Shown one piece after another: positions 35,767-47,960 of a stretch of DNA of 64,000 nt (positions are counted from its first letter, which is position 1; every line of letters starts with the position of its first letter). The stretch comes from Metallyticus violacea (taxonomy: Eukaryota; Arthropoda; Insecta; Mantodea; Metallyticidae), in NCBI GenBank assembly GCA_030762175.1, contig CM060830.1, forward strand, positions 46,154,001-46,218,000, given 5' to 3'. The notes beneath the pieces are model-generated. The model made no database searches, was not told the origin of the DNA, and was given only the letters and a program-made list of their open reading frames with translations. The position numbers were made by a program, and so were the translations under genes.

Positions 35767-36170
35767 CCGAGGGAGCCAAAAATGTTTACACACTTTCCAG
35801 AAGATATTTATTTAATGTGTTTCAAAGCTTTACCGAAAAACAACAGTAATGTGTAGTAATATGTTCTGTAAACAGATGTGACTCAAATTACGTAATGTTA
35901 GCATTGCTACAACAAAATACAGCCAAGATTATCGTTTGAACAGCGGAAAACAATTTTGAATTGATATTGGAAAACCAAGAATGTTAAAGTTCCAAGGCAA
36001 TGGAGACATGTGTACAGAACAGAACCGCTAACGCGAGTAACAATTGCAAGCATTGGAGTCAAATTTGAGACTCATGGTACCGTATACGATATTCACAAGG
36101 GCAGATTTGGGAGACCTCACACAGCAATATCCTTAATGGTTCTTCTCTAATAGACAACCCGATAATCGAT
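35767..36170 (+). mobile_element. IS630-like transposon 5' fragment with transposase N-terminus
   Basis: ACCGAGGGAGCCAAAAATGT at 35766 looks like a transposon terminus next to TA, though no partner end was found. At about 35995-36130 the frame reads RQWRHVYRTEPLTRVTIASI, then KFETHGTVYDIHKGRFGRPH. This is the helix-turn-helix and linker pattern RxWRxxFxTxPPTRxTIxxI-x-KFExxGTVxDxxKxRxGRP of insect IS630-like transposases. The catalytic domain is absent. The 5' boundary is a guess; the family assignment is firm by pattern. Confidence 0.7.
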
Positions 36171-37590
36171 ATGTCTGTTGCCAGATGGCTAGAAATGGTT
36201 AAGTGTTCCTATTACAAATGATTAGAATTTTTAAAGTCAAGTTTTCGGGAATTATATTTAAATGTTATTTTAGTGAAATAGTCCTAATAATTATCACTCG
36301 AGCGTCTGAGATTTCCAGATAAACTCACTCGTTCGGGAATTTATCAGCAATTTCACACTCTCTTGTGATAAATAAAAGTATTTTTTTCTAATAAAGGTGT
36401 ATTTTCTTTATTTTTGTGCGGTTTATCGAGTAGCCTTCATATTTTCATTCGAGCCTGTACAGCAGTAACTTTTCAGCTCTTGTATTTTGTTTTTATTTTT
36501 GAAATACTAAGCTGGCAATTCTAATGGCAAGAAATTGCTACTCGTTTTAGTCTCCTTGTCGCTATAAAACTAGTAAATAACAACCAGTCAAATTAATGAA
36601 TGTAACTCCTTTCAGATGGATGTCTTAAGAAGCGGTTCTTCTCAGAGGAAATGATTTTGATGCACAGCCGAAACCGTATTTCATTTTAATTATGTTAATG
36701 TTTTTGAAAGGGACTTGAGATAATCCCAAGAGATGGGTCGGTAGGCTACTTGGGCGCTAAGTACCCCGCCCCCCTTCCCTCCAACCCCCTGGTATGAAAC
36801 TCCCAGCTGTTCTTCAAACCTCCTCTACTGGCAGGAACCTTCCACATGCATACGATAAGGTTGGAAGGGGCGGTGCGAACACTTACTTTTTTAAATTACA
36901 TTAAAATTCCATTATGGAGATTGGAATTTAAAGCCGAATAAAGACAAGGAAGAAGGGAGACGCGAAATGAAAAGAAAAAAGAATAGGAGACGTTATAAAT
37001 AATTTCGCAAAGACTGAGGCCAACTGAAGCTCTATGAGATTGAAGGAAAGTCATTAATCAATTTCTTGAGTCATTTGGTGTTTTCAGGATTAATCCTACT
37101 GTTAGCATTGCTTCACAGTGAGAAAAACATTATGCAAGTCAGAAAACATTTATAATAATATAATTCCATATCAAATAAAAACAATTAATACATAAAACAT
37201 TAATGAAGGGTTTAAGTTAGAAAATAAAAAATTGCTACAAAAATGCAAAAAATGAACAATTATCCAGCATTCCACATCATTATAAAGATAAAAGTTGAGG
37301 CTAACAAAAAAAAAAAAAAAAAAAAAATTGGAATTTTACTACTTTCAAAGTTTCAACCTATTTACCATAACCTAGCTAGATGCATAATATAAATCTTTAG
37401 ACTTATATTTTGACTATCAATTATTGCTTTTCATGGGCACTTCTTTACTAGTAGGCCCTTAAAAGTTTATTATCATCAAAGTGCTAATTATTTTTACTGA
37501 AAGGTGGTTTTTAATTTCAATGTTTACAAGAATTGCGCAGTATTCAGCATAAGTGAATCAATTAAAGAAAGCATTCATCTAACTTGGTAA
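36171..37590. other. No recognised gene; GC-rich patch and poly-A
   Basis: A GC-rich patch at 36735-36880 interrupts AT-rich sequence. An A22 run lies at 37306-37327. Nothing coding is supportable. Confidence 0.5.
37306..37327. repeat. Poly-A tract (22 A)
   Basis: Uninterrupted A22. The upstream sequence is AT-rich with no recognised retroposon body. Confidence 0.95.
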
Positions 37591-37592
37591 CA

Positions 37593-38140
37593 TACGAGGG
37601 CAAGTCATTAAGTACGTTACAAATGGATATATTATTTACTGATTTGAAAACTACTTTTATTTCCGCACATACATCCAATAGTTTCACAAGGTCCTAAAGG
37701 ATTAGCAAACATAGCCCTGGCCGTTGAAACCAGGCGGTGACTTACTTTCCTAAACTCATATAAAATTTTGCAGCATCCCATTTGTCCTGTTGGGAGTATG
37801 AGAATGCGCGTTGTCATATACAAGGGCAAAATGCCTTTGGTAAGCAGTTCTGATGGCTTCCTTTGAATAGCTGTAGCTGTTTCCTGAGGAGGTTACAGTA
37901 GGAATCTGTATTTATAGATTGTTCTTGAGGCTGGAATGAACCCAGAAGACTGTGAACGGATGGTGTCACTTAACTTCACCCCCCCCCCCATCCGCAGACG
38001 ACATAGGATGTTGTCACTGCATTGATGAGGAAGATTTGTCTTAGGGTGGTAATGGGGAACTTAAGACTCATCAGCTCTGACAGTATATCGTGTTCACCAT
38101 CGTTATAGCGATAGATATCAAGCCCATTCTTTGCATTTGT
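37593..38140 (-). mobile_element. Mariner-like relic, transposase 3' half
   Basis: TA at 37593 precedes CGAGGGCAAGTCATTAAGTA, which resembles termini of mariner-like elements. On the minus strand, 37930-37790 decodes in shifting frames as INTDSYCNLLRKQLQ, then YDNAHSHTPNRT, the region around the second catalytic Asp. The 5' half and the opposite terminus were not found, and the third-Asp box SPDLAPSDF is not readable. A truncated fossil. Confidence 0.6.
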
Positions 38141-38820
38141 GTCGTGGGGTCAGTAGGTGCGGCACCTATTATGCACAGACTTTATGAAAACCTAACCTGT
38201 CATTATGCCATGCCGTGTGGGGAACCAATACCAGTTTCTATAGTTACCTAATATCTATTCGGATTAAGTCTTCAACTCGTTGCAATCTCGTCTTCGAGAC
38301 CACCCTTCAGAGAACTTTTGCACCCAATTGTCTTTTTCTGTTTTACTAATAATTGTTAATTTAGTTATATTGTTAAAAGTGGTGCATTATTTTTCTTTTA
38401 TATTGTGTGCACCTCTGGCGTTGCTTTTAACTTGGCTTATTAATTTAAACTTGCTTTTGCGTGTTTTGATTTTGACTTCTTAACTATTATCTATTATTCT
38501 TTTAATTTCATTTTCTTACTTTCTCTGTGTTTTATAATACACTTTATTGTTATTATTAAGCTCTTGTTATTTATTACATCCTACACTATAACATCTATCC
38601 AAGGTAATGTTATGACATTTTGGTTTAACAAATTCTCATCTGTTTCCATGCATAACGTTACCTTCGATACTCAATATTTACTTTTATCACCGTCACTTGT
38701 CTTCTTGCCATAGAAGAACTCTAGTAGTTGGACATAATAGAGATTACAACTCTGACTTTTTCTTAGTGATTTATCCTTTTCTGCTTTACTAATTATTATT
38801 AATTTAGTTACATTATATAT
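38141..38820. other. No recognisable gene
   Basis: AT-rich; nothing supportable. Confidence 0.5.
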
Positions 38821-38821
38821 A

Positions 38822-39610
38822 TACACGAAACTCGGTACATAGCCATCAATTAACAAATAATTCGTCGAGTATGTTAACCAGCAAAATTGGACCATTGGGT
38901 GTGGGGATAACCTAAAGTGATATTAAAACAAAAATCGCTCTAGCGGCCGCAATTTTTTAAAATGAGCTTAGTTTATGCCACTGAAATAAAGTATAAAAAT
39001 AGTTTTCGAAAATCAGTGAAATCAGACTGTTGGGAGGGTAGGTTTCCCTGAAACCCAAAATTTAAAGATCGCTTTAGCGGTACTCATTTTTATTTTACGA
39101 AACTCTGTATATTTATTTAAATAAAATAAAACATAGTTTCTGAAAGTCAGGGAAATGGGTCATTAGGAGTGGAGGCTAACCAGAAGCCCAAAATTTAAAA
39201 TTCGCTGTAGCAGCCCCTGTCTATTTTTTCACATCTAAACTCTGCATATACCATATAAATCAAATAAGAAAAATAGTTTCTAAAAATCAGTGAAATCGGA
39301 CTATGAACAGCGGGAGGTTGTTACCCAAAATTTAAAAAATTGCTCAAGCTCATTAATATTTGTTATTTCGCTACGAAACACAGTTGTATCATTTAAATAA
39401 AACAATAAACATAGTTTCTGAAAATAGGGGAAATTCGGCCATTAGGTATGGGGTTAACCTTAAACCCAAATATAAAAATCACTGTAGTAGCCGCAATATA
39501 TTTTTAACAGGTAAAATCGTCATATACCATTTAAATCAAATAAGAAAAATAGCTTCTGGGGGAAATCGGACCTTTAGGAGTAGGGGTATATTTGAAAAAT
39601 GAAATGTAAA
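38822..39610 (-). repeat. Satellite-like array, ~137-bp monomer, reverse orientation
   Basis: Anchors of the AAACTCTG(C/T)ATAT type fall at 38828, 38966, 39100, 39237, 39376 and 39513, giving steps of 138, 134, 137, 139 and 137 bp: about five and a half monomers. Each contains the complement of the TTTTAAATTTTGGGTTTC block and of the CTGATTTTCGAAAA block seen at 11.74-12.23 kb. The first unit carries the complement of the distinctive edge variant (CCATCAATTAACAAATAATT...TTAACCAGCAAAATTGG), matching the last unit of the 12-kb array in position and sequence. Confidence 0.87.
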
Positions 39611-42125
39611 AAGCGTTCTTTCGTTTAATTTTTCCCTATATTATTTTAAATTAATAAAAACACATTAATTCAGTATATAAACTGTATTTATAGCGAACAA
39701 TGTATATGTTTTATATTTAACACAAGCAGCGTCGTGAAGATAGTAAATGTGAAGTATTAATCTAATATGTGTTTGAGAATTATATTTGTACGTATGAGCG
39801 CTGTGTAATAACATTCAGAAAACTTTGACGTTACATGACTTTACTACATTAAAATTTAAATTTAATTTCAAAGTCAAGTAAAATCGATGAAACATATTGT
39901 TTATTGCCGATTAAGCACATATTTCCTTAGTAAATTGTAATTGTTTTTAAATAGTAACATGTTTTTGTTTATTGAAACACATGAACACGGTTTTCTTAAA
40001 TATGCAATGTAATTCGAAAATTTACGTCATTTATCTCTATTTTAGTGAATGTAAAAATGATAGAAAGGGCTCAGTTCATAGCATGGCTACATAAAAATGT
40101 ATAGCTTTGTCTATCAGTGATCATATAATTCATGAAACTAATAGCATACCATTAGTTTTTTGGTTTAACAATAATAGTAATAATTCTAAAAATGTGGTTT
40201 CTCTTTTATGATAAATACAGATTGCAAGAATTTCAATTTTGTTCCCATAATACCACAAGTTATTCCATATTTTATTTTATTTAACTATTTAATTAATTAA
40301 TATGGCAATAGTTTGGATTATATATTATCTTTTAAAGTTAATCTAATATGTGAGGAAATCTCTTAGTTTACGCACCTCCTGTGTGACGGACTTTTTACAT
40401 ATTTAATCGTATTTTTAGAAGTCGAATAGCTAAATGCAACCCTGGAATTTCACCCATTTTCTATGCACTTTTACCTATTCATATCACGTTTGAATATTTT
40501 GTTTTTTTCAAAAATGCTCACCACATTTTTGGCATAATGAATTTTCAAGTTACCTAAATAGATACTTACTAGGCTATGGACTCCCATTTAAAATTATTAA
40601 TAACTTCACTAGCTTATCTTAAGATGCGTAGAAAGCATTGCAACTATACTGGAGTATTTGAAACTCTCCACGCTGAATTAAAGCAGGTGCAAAACATTTT
40701 CAGCACTTGTGAAGTAAAATAAACAATTGAATTGCAGCTTGTTTACATTCATTTTTGCATTCAAATGTCATGGCACTATTAATGAACCACATTGGTTTGA
40801 AATAAAACATGTCATCTGCGTTTTTGCGGTAGAATTCAAAGTTTTGATTAATAGCTTATAAATCATACATTTCCAGACATGTTTATATTGCCTTTTTTAT
40901 AATTTAGCTATACAGAACTCATTACTAAAGTTTTTACAATGATTTTAATTTCATTCTGTATACAGACACTTTCAAATTACTACCAACTTTATTATTTTAT
41001 AACAAAACGTTAATTTGGTAATTATAAGAAAGATTTATGCTCTCATGTGTAATATTTTGTATTTCATTGCTGTGTAAGCTTACGGGATAGCCCACATAAA
41101 ATGTTAAGCTAGTAAATTTTAAACGAGTCAATAAAAATAAATTCTGGTTTGACGAAACCTTACTAGTTAAAGAGATTTGTAAGATAGAGTTAGACCTTCA
41201 AACAGTATTTTTAATATTTATAACTGTGTTAGTAGGTATAAATTAAATATACTAATCACTCCTAAATATTCCTAATTTCAAAGAACTTCTCACTAGGAGA
41301 GAGTGGAAGATACGTTACTTAAATCTCTGGATAATATTACCGATATCGTAGGGGTGATAATTAGAGATTTTTAACCTATTTTGTCCAGGTAAACTTACAA
41401 ATTATACTTTTATTTTTTATTGTTGTATATAATATAATTTACTATCTAAGCTGTAATTTTCTCGCTCTGAAAAAGAAAACTAATCCTATGCGATTGGGCA
41501 AACACAATATGGGGGCCGCTGTTATTGATTTTATTCCAGCCTGACATGTTTCCAGGATTGCTAACATGTAAATAATCTTAGAAATCAGTTAAATTAAGTA
41601 TGTGTTTTAACAATTGCATTATGGCTTGATTTCATACTGAATGGGGAACGTAAGAATTAAAAAATATTTGTAATATTTTGTAAAACATGTTTGTATCCAC
41701 TAAAAATATTTTTACATTTCATATTGATTCGAATTGTTAATACTGGAGTGTTATAACTTTTACAGGTCATATTGCTACAGTCTGCTGTGTTTAATTTTAT
41801 TGCATTGTGTTAAAAACTACTTTTAATATGAACTGTCTAAAAATAGCTTTGAGCAGATGTCGCTTTGTATGTTAGTTACCTATGACACTATGCAAAAGAC
41901 TCCTTTATCTAATAAGATTTCGGCATTTAATCTTTTTAATCTATTGAATAGAATATATGGCTTGTAACATTATGTTATTATTTTATTTTATTATGTATTT
42001 AAAATGTAAATTCAATTTTGCAACGTTTTCTCCCTTGCAAAGCCCATATGTACATGATATTTTAATTATTTACTTTTTTACAATAAAGTAAATGGAACGA
42101 TTATTCTCTAGTTCTGACATATCTC
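39611..42125. other. 2.5 kb AT-rich stretch without recognisable gene
   Basis: No long frames, SINEs or transposase motifs. Very AT-rich throughout. Confidence 0.55.
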
Positions 42126-42126
42126 T

Positions 42127-42426
42127 TCTTCTATGGCGCTACAATTCGAGATCGGGCCATGGTCCGCCGCAGCGACCTCTGCCTCCTCTATGATCTCACT
42201 GATAGAGGACATCATTGCAGGGGGCATGTGATCAGCATGCCGGCACGGCGCTGGTCGCCTATCACGCCACCTCTCCATCAGGCAGATCCTTACGATGCTG
42301 GGTGGACCCCGTTTCGGGCCTCCCTATGTTAGTAAAATTCCAAAGCAGGTATCAGGAATCGGAAATCGAACCTAGGCCCTCCTGGCCAACAGTTAGCATC
42401 GCTATCCACTAGACAAAGAGGCGGTT
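42127..42426 (-). mobile_element. SINE D copy
   Basis: Fourth tRNA-like family, minus strand. The head at 42426 downward reads AACCGCCTCTTTGTCTAGTG then GATAGCGATGC (A-box-like), with B-box CCTAGGTTCGATTTCC near 42380-42365. The body holds complements of TGATCAGCATGCCGGCACGG, CCATCAGGCAG and GCTGGGTGGACC, matching the copy at 50.1-50.35 kb. An open frame 42215-42412 is a shadow of the GC-rich body. Confidence 0.75.
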
Positions 42427-43485
42427 GTTTACATATCTCTTAGTTTAACTATTTTTACTGTTATCCTATGGTGTTAAATCATTCTTTCTTTACAATGCTT
42501 GGCTATGTAGGGTGAGTATAAAAATGGGAGTAGAAGTAGGGAGAGAGAAAGTAAACGCAGTAAAATGCATTACCCAACGAAAGGAAGTTCAGATAGCTTT
42601 TTCATTAATTACTATAAATAAAAATAAACTAATGTGTGGGTTAAGTTAGAATATTTGCATAAAACTGAGTGGTAATGAGCTAGCTACATCGCAACAACTC
42701 TGGCCATAAGGAGAGTATAAAGTATGACTTTTACTCATTGTCCTGTAACAGGCTGCAATCATCGTCACTTTCAGAATAATTATTAAATATTTGGTTTTAG
42801 GAACATTGCCTTAAAGTATTTACCACCAATTTATACACACCCTGTACAATACTTGTAAATGGAAACTATCAAAATGTGCATCTATTCCAATCAAAACAGA
42901 AATCAATGACTATAGAATTAGAAATCTAAAGAACTATTAAGTTACATATATCGATATTAGTCTTAACATTAGTATAATCGATACATGTTATTATATACAA
43001 GGAAAATAAGCTAACTTGAGCACCAAAGACAAAAGAGTGTATATATCATCCAGGAACTTGCATGTGATTAAACATAATTTTCCAGTTTAAATTTAAATTG
43101 ATATAACGTCCGGCGACCTCTTGATCTCATTAGAGCACTCCATAGACGAGGTAATGAAACTGTGCAAGATGATGAATATAAAGAGGTTTTGTGATGAGGA
43201 ATGGAAAGAGGAGTCTGATGTGGTGCGAAACTGAAAGTGTGATACGGGTAACTTTGAAAGCGTAAATTTGCAACATTTAAACGGAAATTGCAGATAATAT
43301 GCCTTTTCGTTCCTCCGGACAGATTCAAGGAATGGCAGGCACTTCGTAATCAAATTTGTGAGTATTGTAAATGAGCTCCATGTAAATATTATGAACGTGT
43401 TGTAATCTCTTACCCAAGATTGAATTAATCTTGTTCAACCTAATTTAACCTAAGTTTATGTTAATGAGCAGGGAATAATAAATTA
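42427..43485. other. No recognisable gene
   Basis: AT-rich; two overlapping 86-codon minus frames at 43068-43353 show no family resemblance. Confidence 0.45.

Positions 43486-43528
<43 letters not shown>
43486..43528. repeat. (ATT)n microsatellite
   Basis: About 14 uninterrupted trinucleotide units. Confidence 0.97.
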
Positions 43529-44355
43529 CGAGCTGTAGCGGTAGTCTCCTTGTGTGAAACATAAGGCCTTATTTCAAAATGAAAACTTGTACTAATATTC
43601 GGTTCTAATTATAAAATCGCACCTTTTCCTATATTGTCGGATTATTCAATTACCGGATGACCAACACGGCGGTGGTGGTTAAGCCATTGTTCAAGGCCAG
43701 CCGGGTTATAGGTTTGTTGGTGGGATGGCAAAGTTTACCGAGTTGCTACAGCACTCAGGAAGAAACAGCTGGTACCTATAGCATTCTTTAGATTTTCAAG
43801 GCCTGCATTGTTATTATTAAAATTGGTTAATTGAGCTATTTTATTGCGGTCGTGACCTTAAATAAAATTTAAAATCCAATGCTTTCGCTGGCTACTGGGG
43901 CTAGCATCGTCATGGATTGAGTAAAATGGAGGGACAGAGTGGTGCAGAATCGTTAGAAGTGGAAGGGAGTAGGATAGTGGGAGATTTATGTTATTTTTCG
44001 TTGAATATGAATGATATGCTTGGTAATTGCAGATCAATTTTAATTTTAATACTTACTCGTGTATAATCCTAGAGTAATCTTCTGAAAATATTAAATGGCA
44101 ATTACTAGGCCTCATTATTTTATTACACAGCGAGTAATTATAGTTCTTCTGCCCATACTGGGTCCGTTCTTGCTGCCTAGAAGTGAGTTGAAGGGAAATT
44201 CAGATGATCCGAGTTTAGTCGAAATGCAATTCATAAATTAATGGTATACATACACTTTAGACGAATTAAAGAATAACACTCATCAAAATATTATTTATTT
44301 GATAAAATCATTAAGAGTAATGAGTAATATGACAAGTAAATACCAAAAATGTGTG
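43529..44355. other. No recognised gene
   Basis: Contains a GC-rich patch at 43655-43790 with a weak tRNA-like look (GGCGGTGGTGGTTAAGCC), not supportable as a SINE. Confidence 0.4.
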
Positions 44356-44359
44356 AAAA

Positions 44360-44398
44360 ATGAAGGCAGCTCTTCCAGCAACCCTTTGCGTAACATGG
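44360..44398 (+). other. Possible first coding exon (signal-peptide-like)
   Basis: ATG at 44360 opens MKAALPATLCVTW, 13 codons, and is followed immediately by GTGAGT at 44399, a good splice donor in phase 0. The context GTGTGAAAAATGA is A-rich. A short Lys-plus-hydrophobic start is typical of insect secreted proteins, but no acceptor-linked continuation was identified and a chance match is quite possible. Confidence 0.2.
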
Positions 44399-44464
44399 GT
44401 GAGTATATCTCATTTTAGTGCACTATTATCTATTAGACTATTAAACTAGTGTTTCTACTTGTGT

Positions 44465-44560
44465 CGTCCTTCCCGCCAGCCCCGACTCCAGTGAAGCCCG
44501 GCTGACCGTGAGCCATGGCTTATTGGCCGATGCTCTAACTGCTGCTGCGTCGATCAACAG
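44465..44560 (-). repeat. GC-rich tRNA-like patch, possible SINE head
   Basis: Read on the minus strand it contains CAGTTAGAGCATCGGCC, similar to a tRNA D-arm/A-box (TAGAGCATC), and TGGCTCACGGTCAGCCGGGC. A B-box is not clear. It has no second copy in the window. Confidence 0.25.
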
Positions 44561-44569
44561 ATAAATAGA

Positions 44570-46830
44570 TATCCTAATATTAAATTTTGGTAGACCTGTA
44601 TGGACAATTTTTAGGAAAATATAAACAAATTTTCAATCTTTTCTTCAACATTTACAAGAAATAATGCAATTTTTATCAAGGGTAACCTTTAAATCAGGAA
44701 TTCATACCTCTGGAAATAAATATAAAATAGCCCTTGAATTGTAAAAGAATAAATTAAAATTAACCCTTTTCCCCCCAAATTCAAGACAGTAGACAAGTCA
44801 GAGATATACCTTAAAAAATAGACTCTAGTGATTGATATACTGACGCTCAAACCTTATCAGCTCGCACCAGCTTCTGGGTACTACTTTTGCATTTACGCGT
44901 TTTCTTTTATTTATTAATTTATTTAAAACCATTTTTAACAAGGAAAGCTGAAATGGCATTTGCAGAGGTCACGACCCACATTGCTTGGAGCACTCCATTG
45001 TATGTAGCATATTTTGCAATATTAAAACATAAGCAGGTAAAAGAGAATAAGCAATGCAGGGTTGAAATTCGCGTCACGTCGAACTCCAAGCAGAAATGGT
45101 GGCATCTCATGGGACGATCAAATCGCAGCGCAGCGCGATGAAAAGTTGTGAATGCGGGGGTGGCAGAAATGCAGTCCCCAGGAGGGAGAGGGAAGTTGCT
45201 TGCTCGCCCGCAGCTAGGACCAGACTCAATCGCTTGGGCAAATCCACCGCCACCATTCCAGTTTCCTGATAGGTTAGGTTACGGCGTCATCCGATTAGGA
45301 GGCAGGCAAACACGACAACCCTAAGACAAACGGCATAGCAGCCTGGTGAAAGAAGAAGAAGGAAAAGAAGAAAAGTTGAAATAGAAAAAAAAAAACTTTC
45401 AGCATCAACCCAGATTTCAACAGTTACAACAAAACGATGCCGAGGCATCGATGCTGAAATATAACGCCCTGTGCAGAGGGAGAACAGAGTAAAGAAAATT
45501 GAGAGAAGCGAGGGCAATATTGGGAAAATAAGGGGCTTGAAAAGAGCTCCTAAAATCACCCTTCTTTAGCAACAAAGACTAAGTCCTTGCTCTTTCGTTC
45601 CGGCATATTTTTTAATTATGTAACGTTATTATTACTCTTAACTATACAGTTAGACACTGTTTACAATTTTTATTGCCCATAGAAGGCTATTTTAGACGTC
45701 CAATGGAATGATGTCTTCAGTATTTCCTTCATCCTTTTCAAATGCGCCTTAAATCTATTTAGATATTCAGCTGTATACAGCGATTTTTTCGCTAGATGCC
45801 CCAAATTATTGTCTATAAAATATATGTTATTTAAATACTACATTGCAAATTTACACAAACACACACCTTTAATGACACACAACAGCCGCGAAACAATGGA
45901 CTCGTCCAATAGCTTTTATTTGTTTATGATTCGAGACACCGCATCTCGGCAGTTTTGGCTACACATGATTAACATTGTACAGAATCGCACAGTGCGTGTA
46001 CCTCGTTTGTAAATACTGACAAAGAAATTCAATTAAAATATGCTAGACGGCATTTCGGACTGAATATAGTGAAACGTGTTGCATCCAGAAATTGCTTTAA
46101 AAGTAAGAGATATTGGTAAACCGCAAACACCGAAGAAGCGAGTAAAGAAGTGCTTAATGGCGCCAGCATAAACATTGTTAACTTTCCCAAGAGCGCAGTT
46201 TTCCATATTCCACGTGTCAAAGAACAGGGGGGGGGGGATGCTTGCTTACTGCCATGTGTTCAAGAACTGAATGTGGTGGATTGCGAAAAACATGTTCGGT
46301 TTTGCTTATGGTTATAGATTTTCTTACATAGAATTATGAAATTTTACACTTCACTTGATTTATGTTCTGATAGTAAATAGGAACAACCATACAGAAAATT
46401 GTAATATGGTGTGGCCTACCTCTTAGACTAATGGAAGGATATACTTTTGAAGGAATGTGTGTAGATGAAAATTAGCAAACCATTTTCTAAATTACACACA
46501 TTTTTTATTGACAATAGTTTAAAAATCTCTAGCGAGAAATGCACCTGTACTTTTTTAACCTAAGTGAAACTGGTGTACTTCACAGTGAAAGAAGTGCCGT
46601 TAAAACGATGGCAAATATTAAGTGCTAAGTTTTTTCCCTGTTATACAGTGTGTATACACTGTTCAGGCTTAGTTTTGGTTATGAGGTAAATAAATCAAAC
46701 TGCATTCCTGTGCTTGCTGCTGCTGTGATTGGATGATTTGCGGCACTGGTTTACACGCCATGCAGCGGGTTCTATGAGCTGTCACCGCAACGTACATGAG
46801 GGCAGTTCATGCAAACTCAAAAGGTAGTTG
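44570..46830. other. No recognised gene; nested inverted repeats near 45.4 kb
   Basis: Includes a GC-balanced patch at 44940-45310 with a frame on each strand that I cannot assign, a purine-rich AGAAGAAGAA tract near 45350 and a G11 run at 46227-46237. Confidence 0.4.
45397..45459. repeat. Nested inverted repeats (possible hairpin)
   Basis: Outer arms TTTCAGCATC (45397-45406) and GATGCTGAAA (45450-45459) enclose an inner palindrome CGATGCC-GA-GGCATCG (45435-45450). The inner and outer right arms meet at 45450. Could form alternative hairpins; function unknown. Confidence 0.6.
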
Positions 46831-46834
46831 CAAT

Positions 46835-47960
46835 AGATTTTCAACGCTACCTCGACAACTGGCGACTCTTGAGGGATGATGCACAAGGTTATAAACTATT
46901 ATGCAGCTTATATTATGTTTGAGAACCATTTTACCACTTAAATATTTCAACAAGCGTTCTAAAAGGAGAAACACAAATTTCGTCTATTAATTAAAGTTCA
47001 TTTTAAAATAGGCAACTACCCATAAACAAAGGTGAACTGATAAACGTCATTGCGAATCTGCAGCATCGCTTACAAGGTGTACAAAATAGCGGTGAGTTTA
47101 AATGTGGCGAACGAGCACAAGCGATGCGAACCGTTCCGGACATGCTGTCCAGGTAATTGCTCCCGAAATGATTGAAAAAATCCACGTTTTGGTTCTGAGC
47201 GATCGGAGACTGAAGGTAAGAAATATTGCAAAAACTGTGAGCATTTCTGTAGATCGAAGGCATACTATTTGGCGCATTCATTTGCAAATGAAAAAAAAAA
47301 AAAAAATTATCAGTGAGATGGCGTTTACTAACGATTGACTAGAAAAGAGAACGATTTGTCACTTCCGCGCAGACCTTGGAGCTATTTAAATGTAATTTCA
47401 AAATGGAATGGAAGAGAATTTCGTTGACGGTGTGTGACAGTAGATAGCGGACGAAATGGGGTCCACCTCCATACATTGGAAACAAAGGAGTAGTGGAAAC
47501 GGGTTGCAGCCAGAGAATGCGCTCCAACCGCTTCAGAAGGAAAGATGAAGGAGATAGTGTTTTTGAATTGCCACGGCGTAATTTTAGTTAACCTTTTGTA
47601 TAAGTGCAAAACCATGGCCGATGTATATTACCCTATGCTACTGAAGGACTTAAAGGACGCAATGAATATGAATCGTTCTCATTTGGTAAATAAAAAAGTC
47701 CTATTTCAGCAAAATAATACGCAGTGCACAAATCTAAGATTGCTACCCAACTCTCGTATTCTCCTTATTGGCTCCCCCTGTTTATTTCTCGTTTCCTCAA
47801 CATGAAAAAATAGCTAACAGGAAATAAATTTGCATCAAATGAAGAGATTGCTACCGAAACAAATGAGCATTGTGCAGAACTGAAGAAATGGTATTTATGG
47901 ATGAGATAAAAAGGTAGAAAATCTGTGAAACTAACGTGTAGAGTTAAAGGGGCTTTGGTT
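46835..47960 (+). mobile_element. Mellifera-like mariner relic (copy 2)
   Basis: Sister of the 33-kb mariner. Shared 5' non-coding sequence begins near 46840 (TTTTCAACGCTACC). Coding remnants: WRTSTSDANRSG at 47102, then PEMIEKIHVLVLSDRRLKVR and NIAKTVSISVDRR. An Asp codon near 47450 aligns with the first catalytic Asp (context DEMGST for DETW). LVNKKVLFQQNNTQCTNLRL at about 47682-47741 is the second-Asp box, with Asp replaced by Asn. An A16 run and many stops show decay. Without an insertion here, this copy gives the reference for the nested event at 33.7-34.9 kb. Confidence 0.83.

Noticed and set aside
35599..35856. 85-codon frame with hydrophobic start resembling a signal peptide
   Set aside because: It crosses the probable left end of an IS630-like relic and is AT-rich throughout; chance is more likely.
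43655..43790. tRNA-like or SINE-like GC-rich patch
   Set aside because: GGTGGTGGTTAAGCC resembles an A-box but no B-box or second copy was found.
45275..45290. TAGGTTAGGTTA, considered as interstitial TTAGG telomere repeat
   Set aside because: Only two units; expected by chance.
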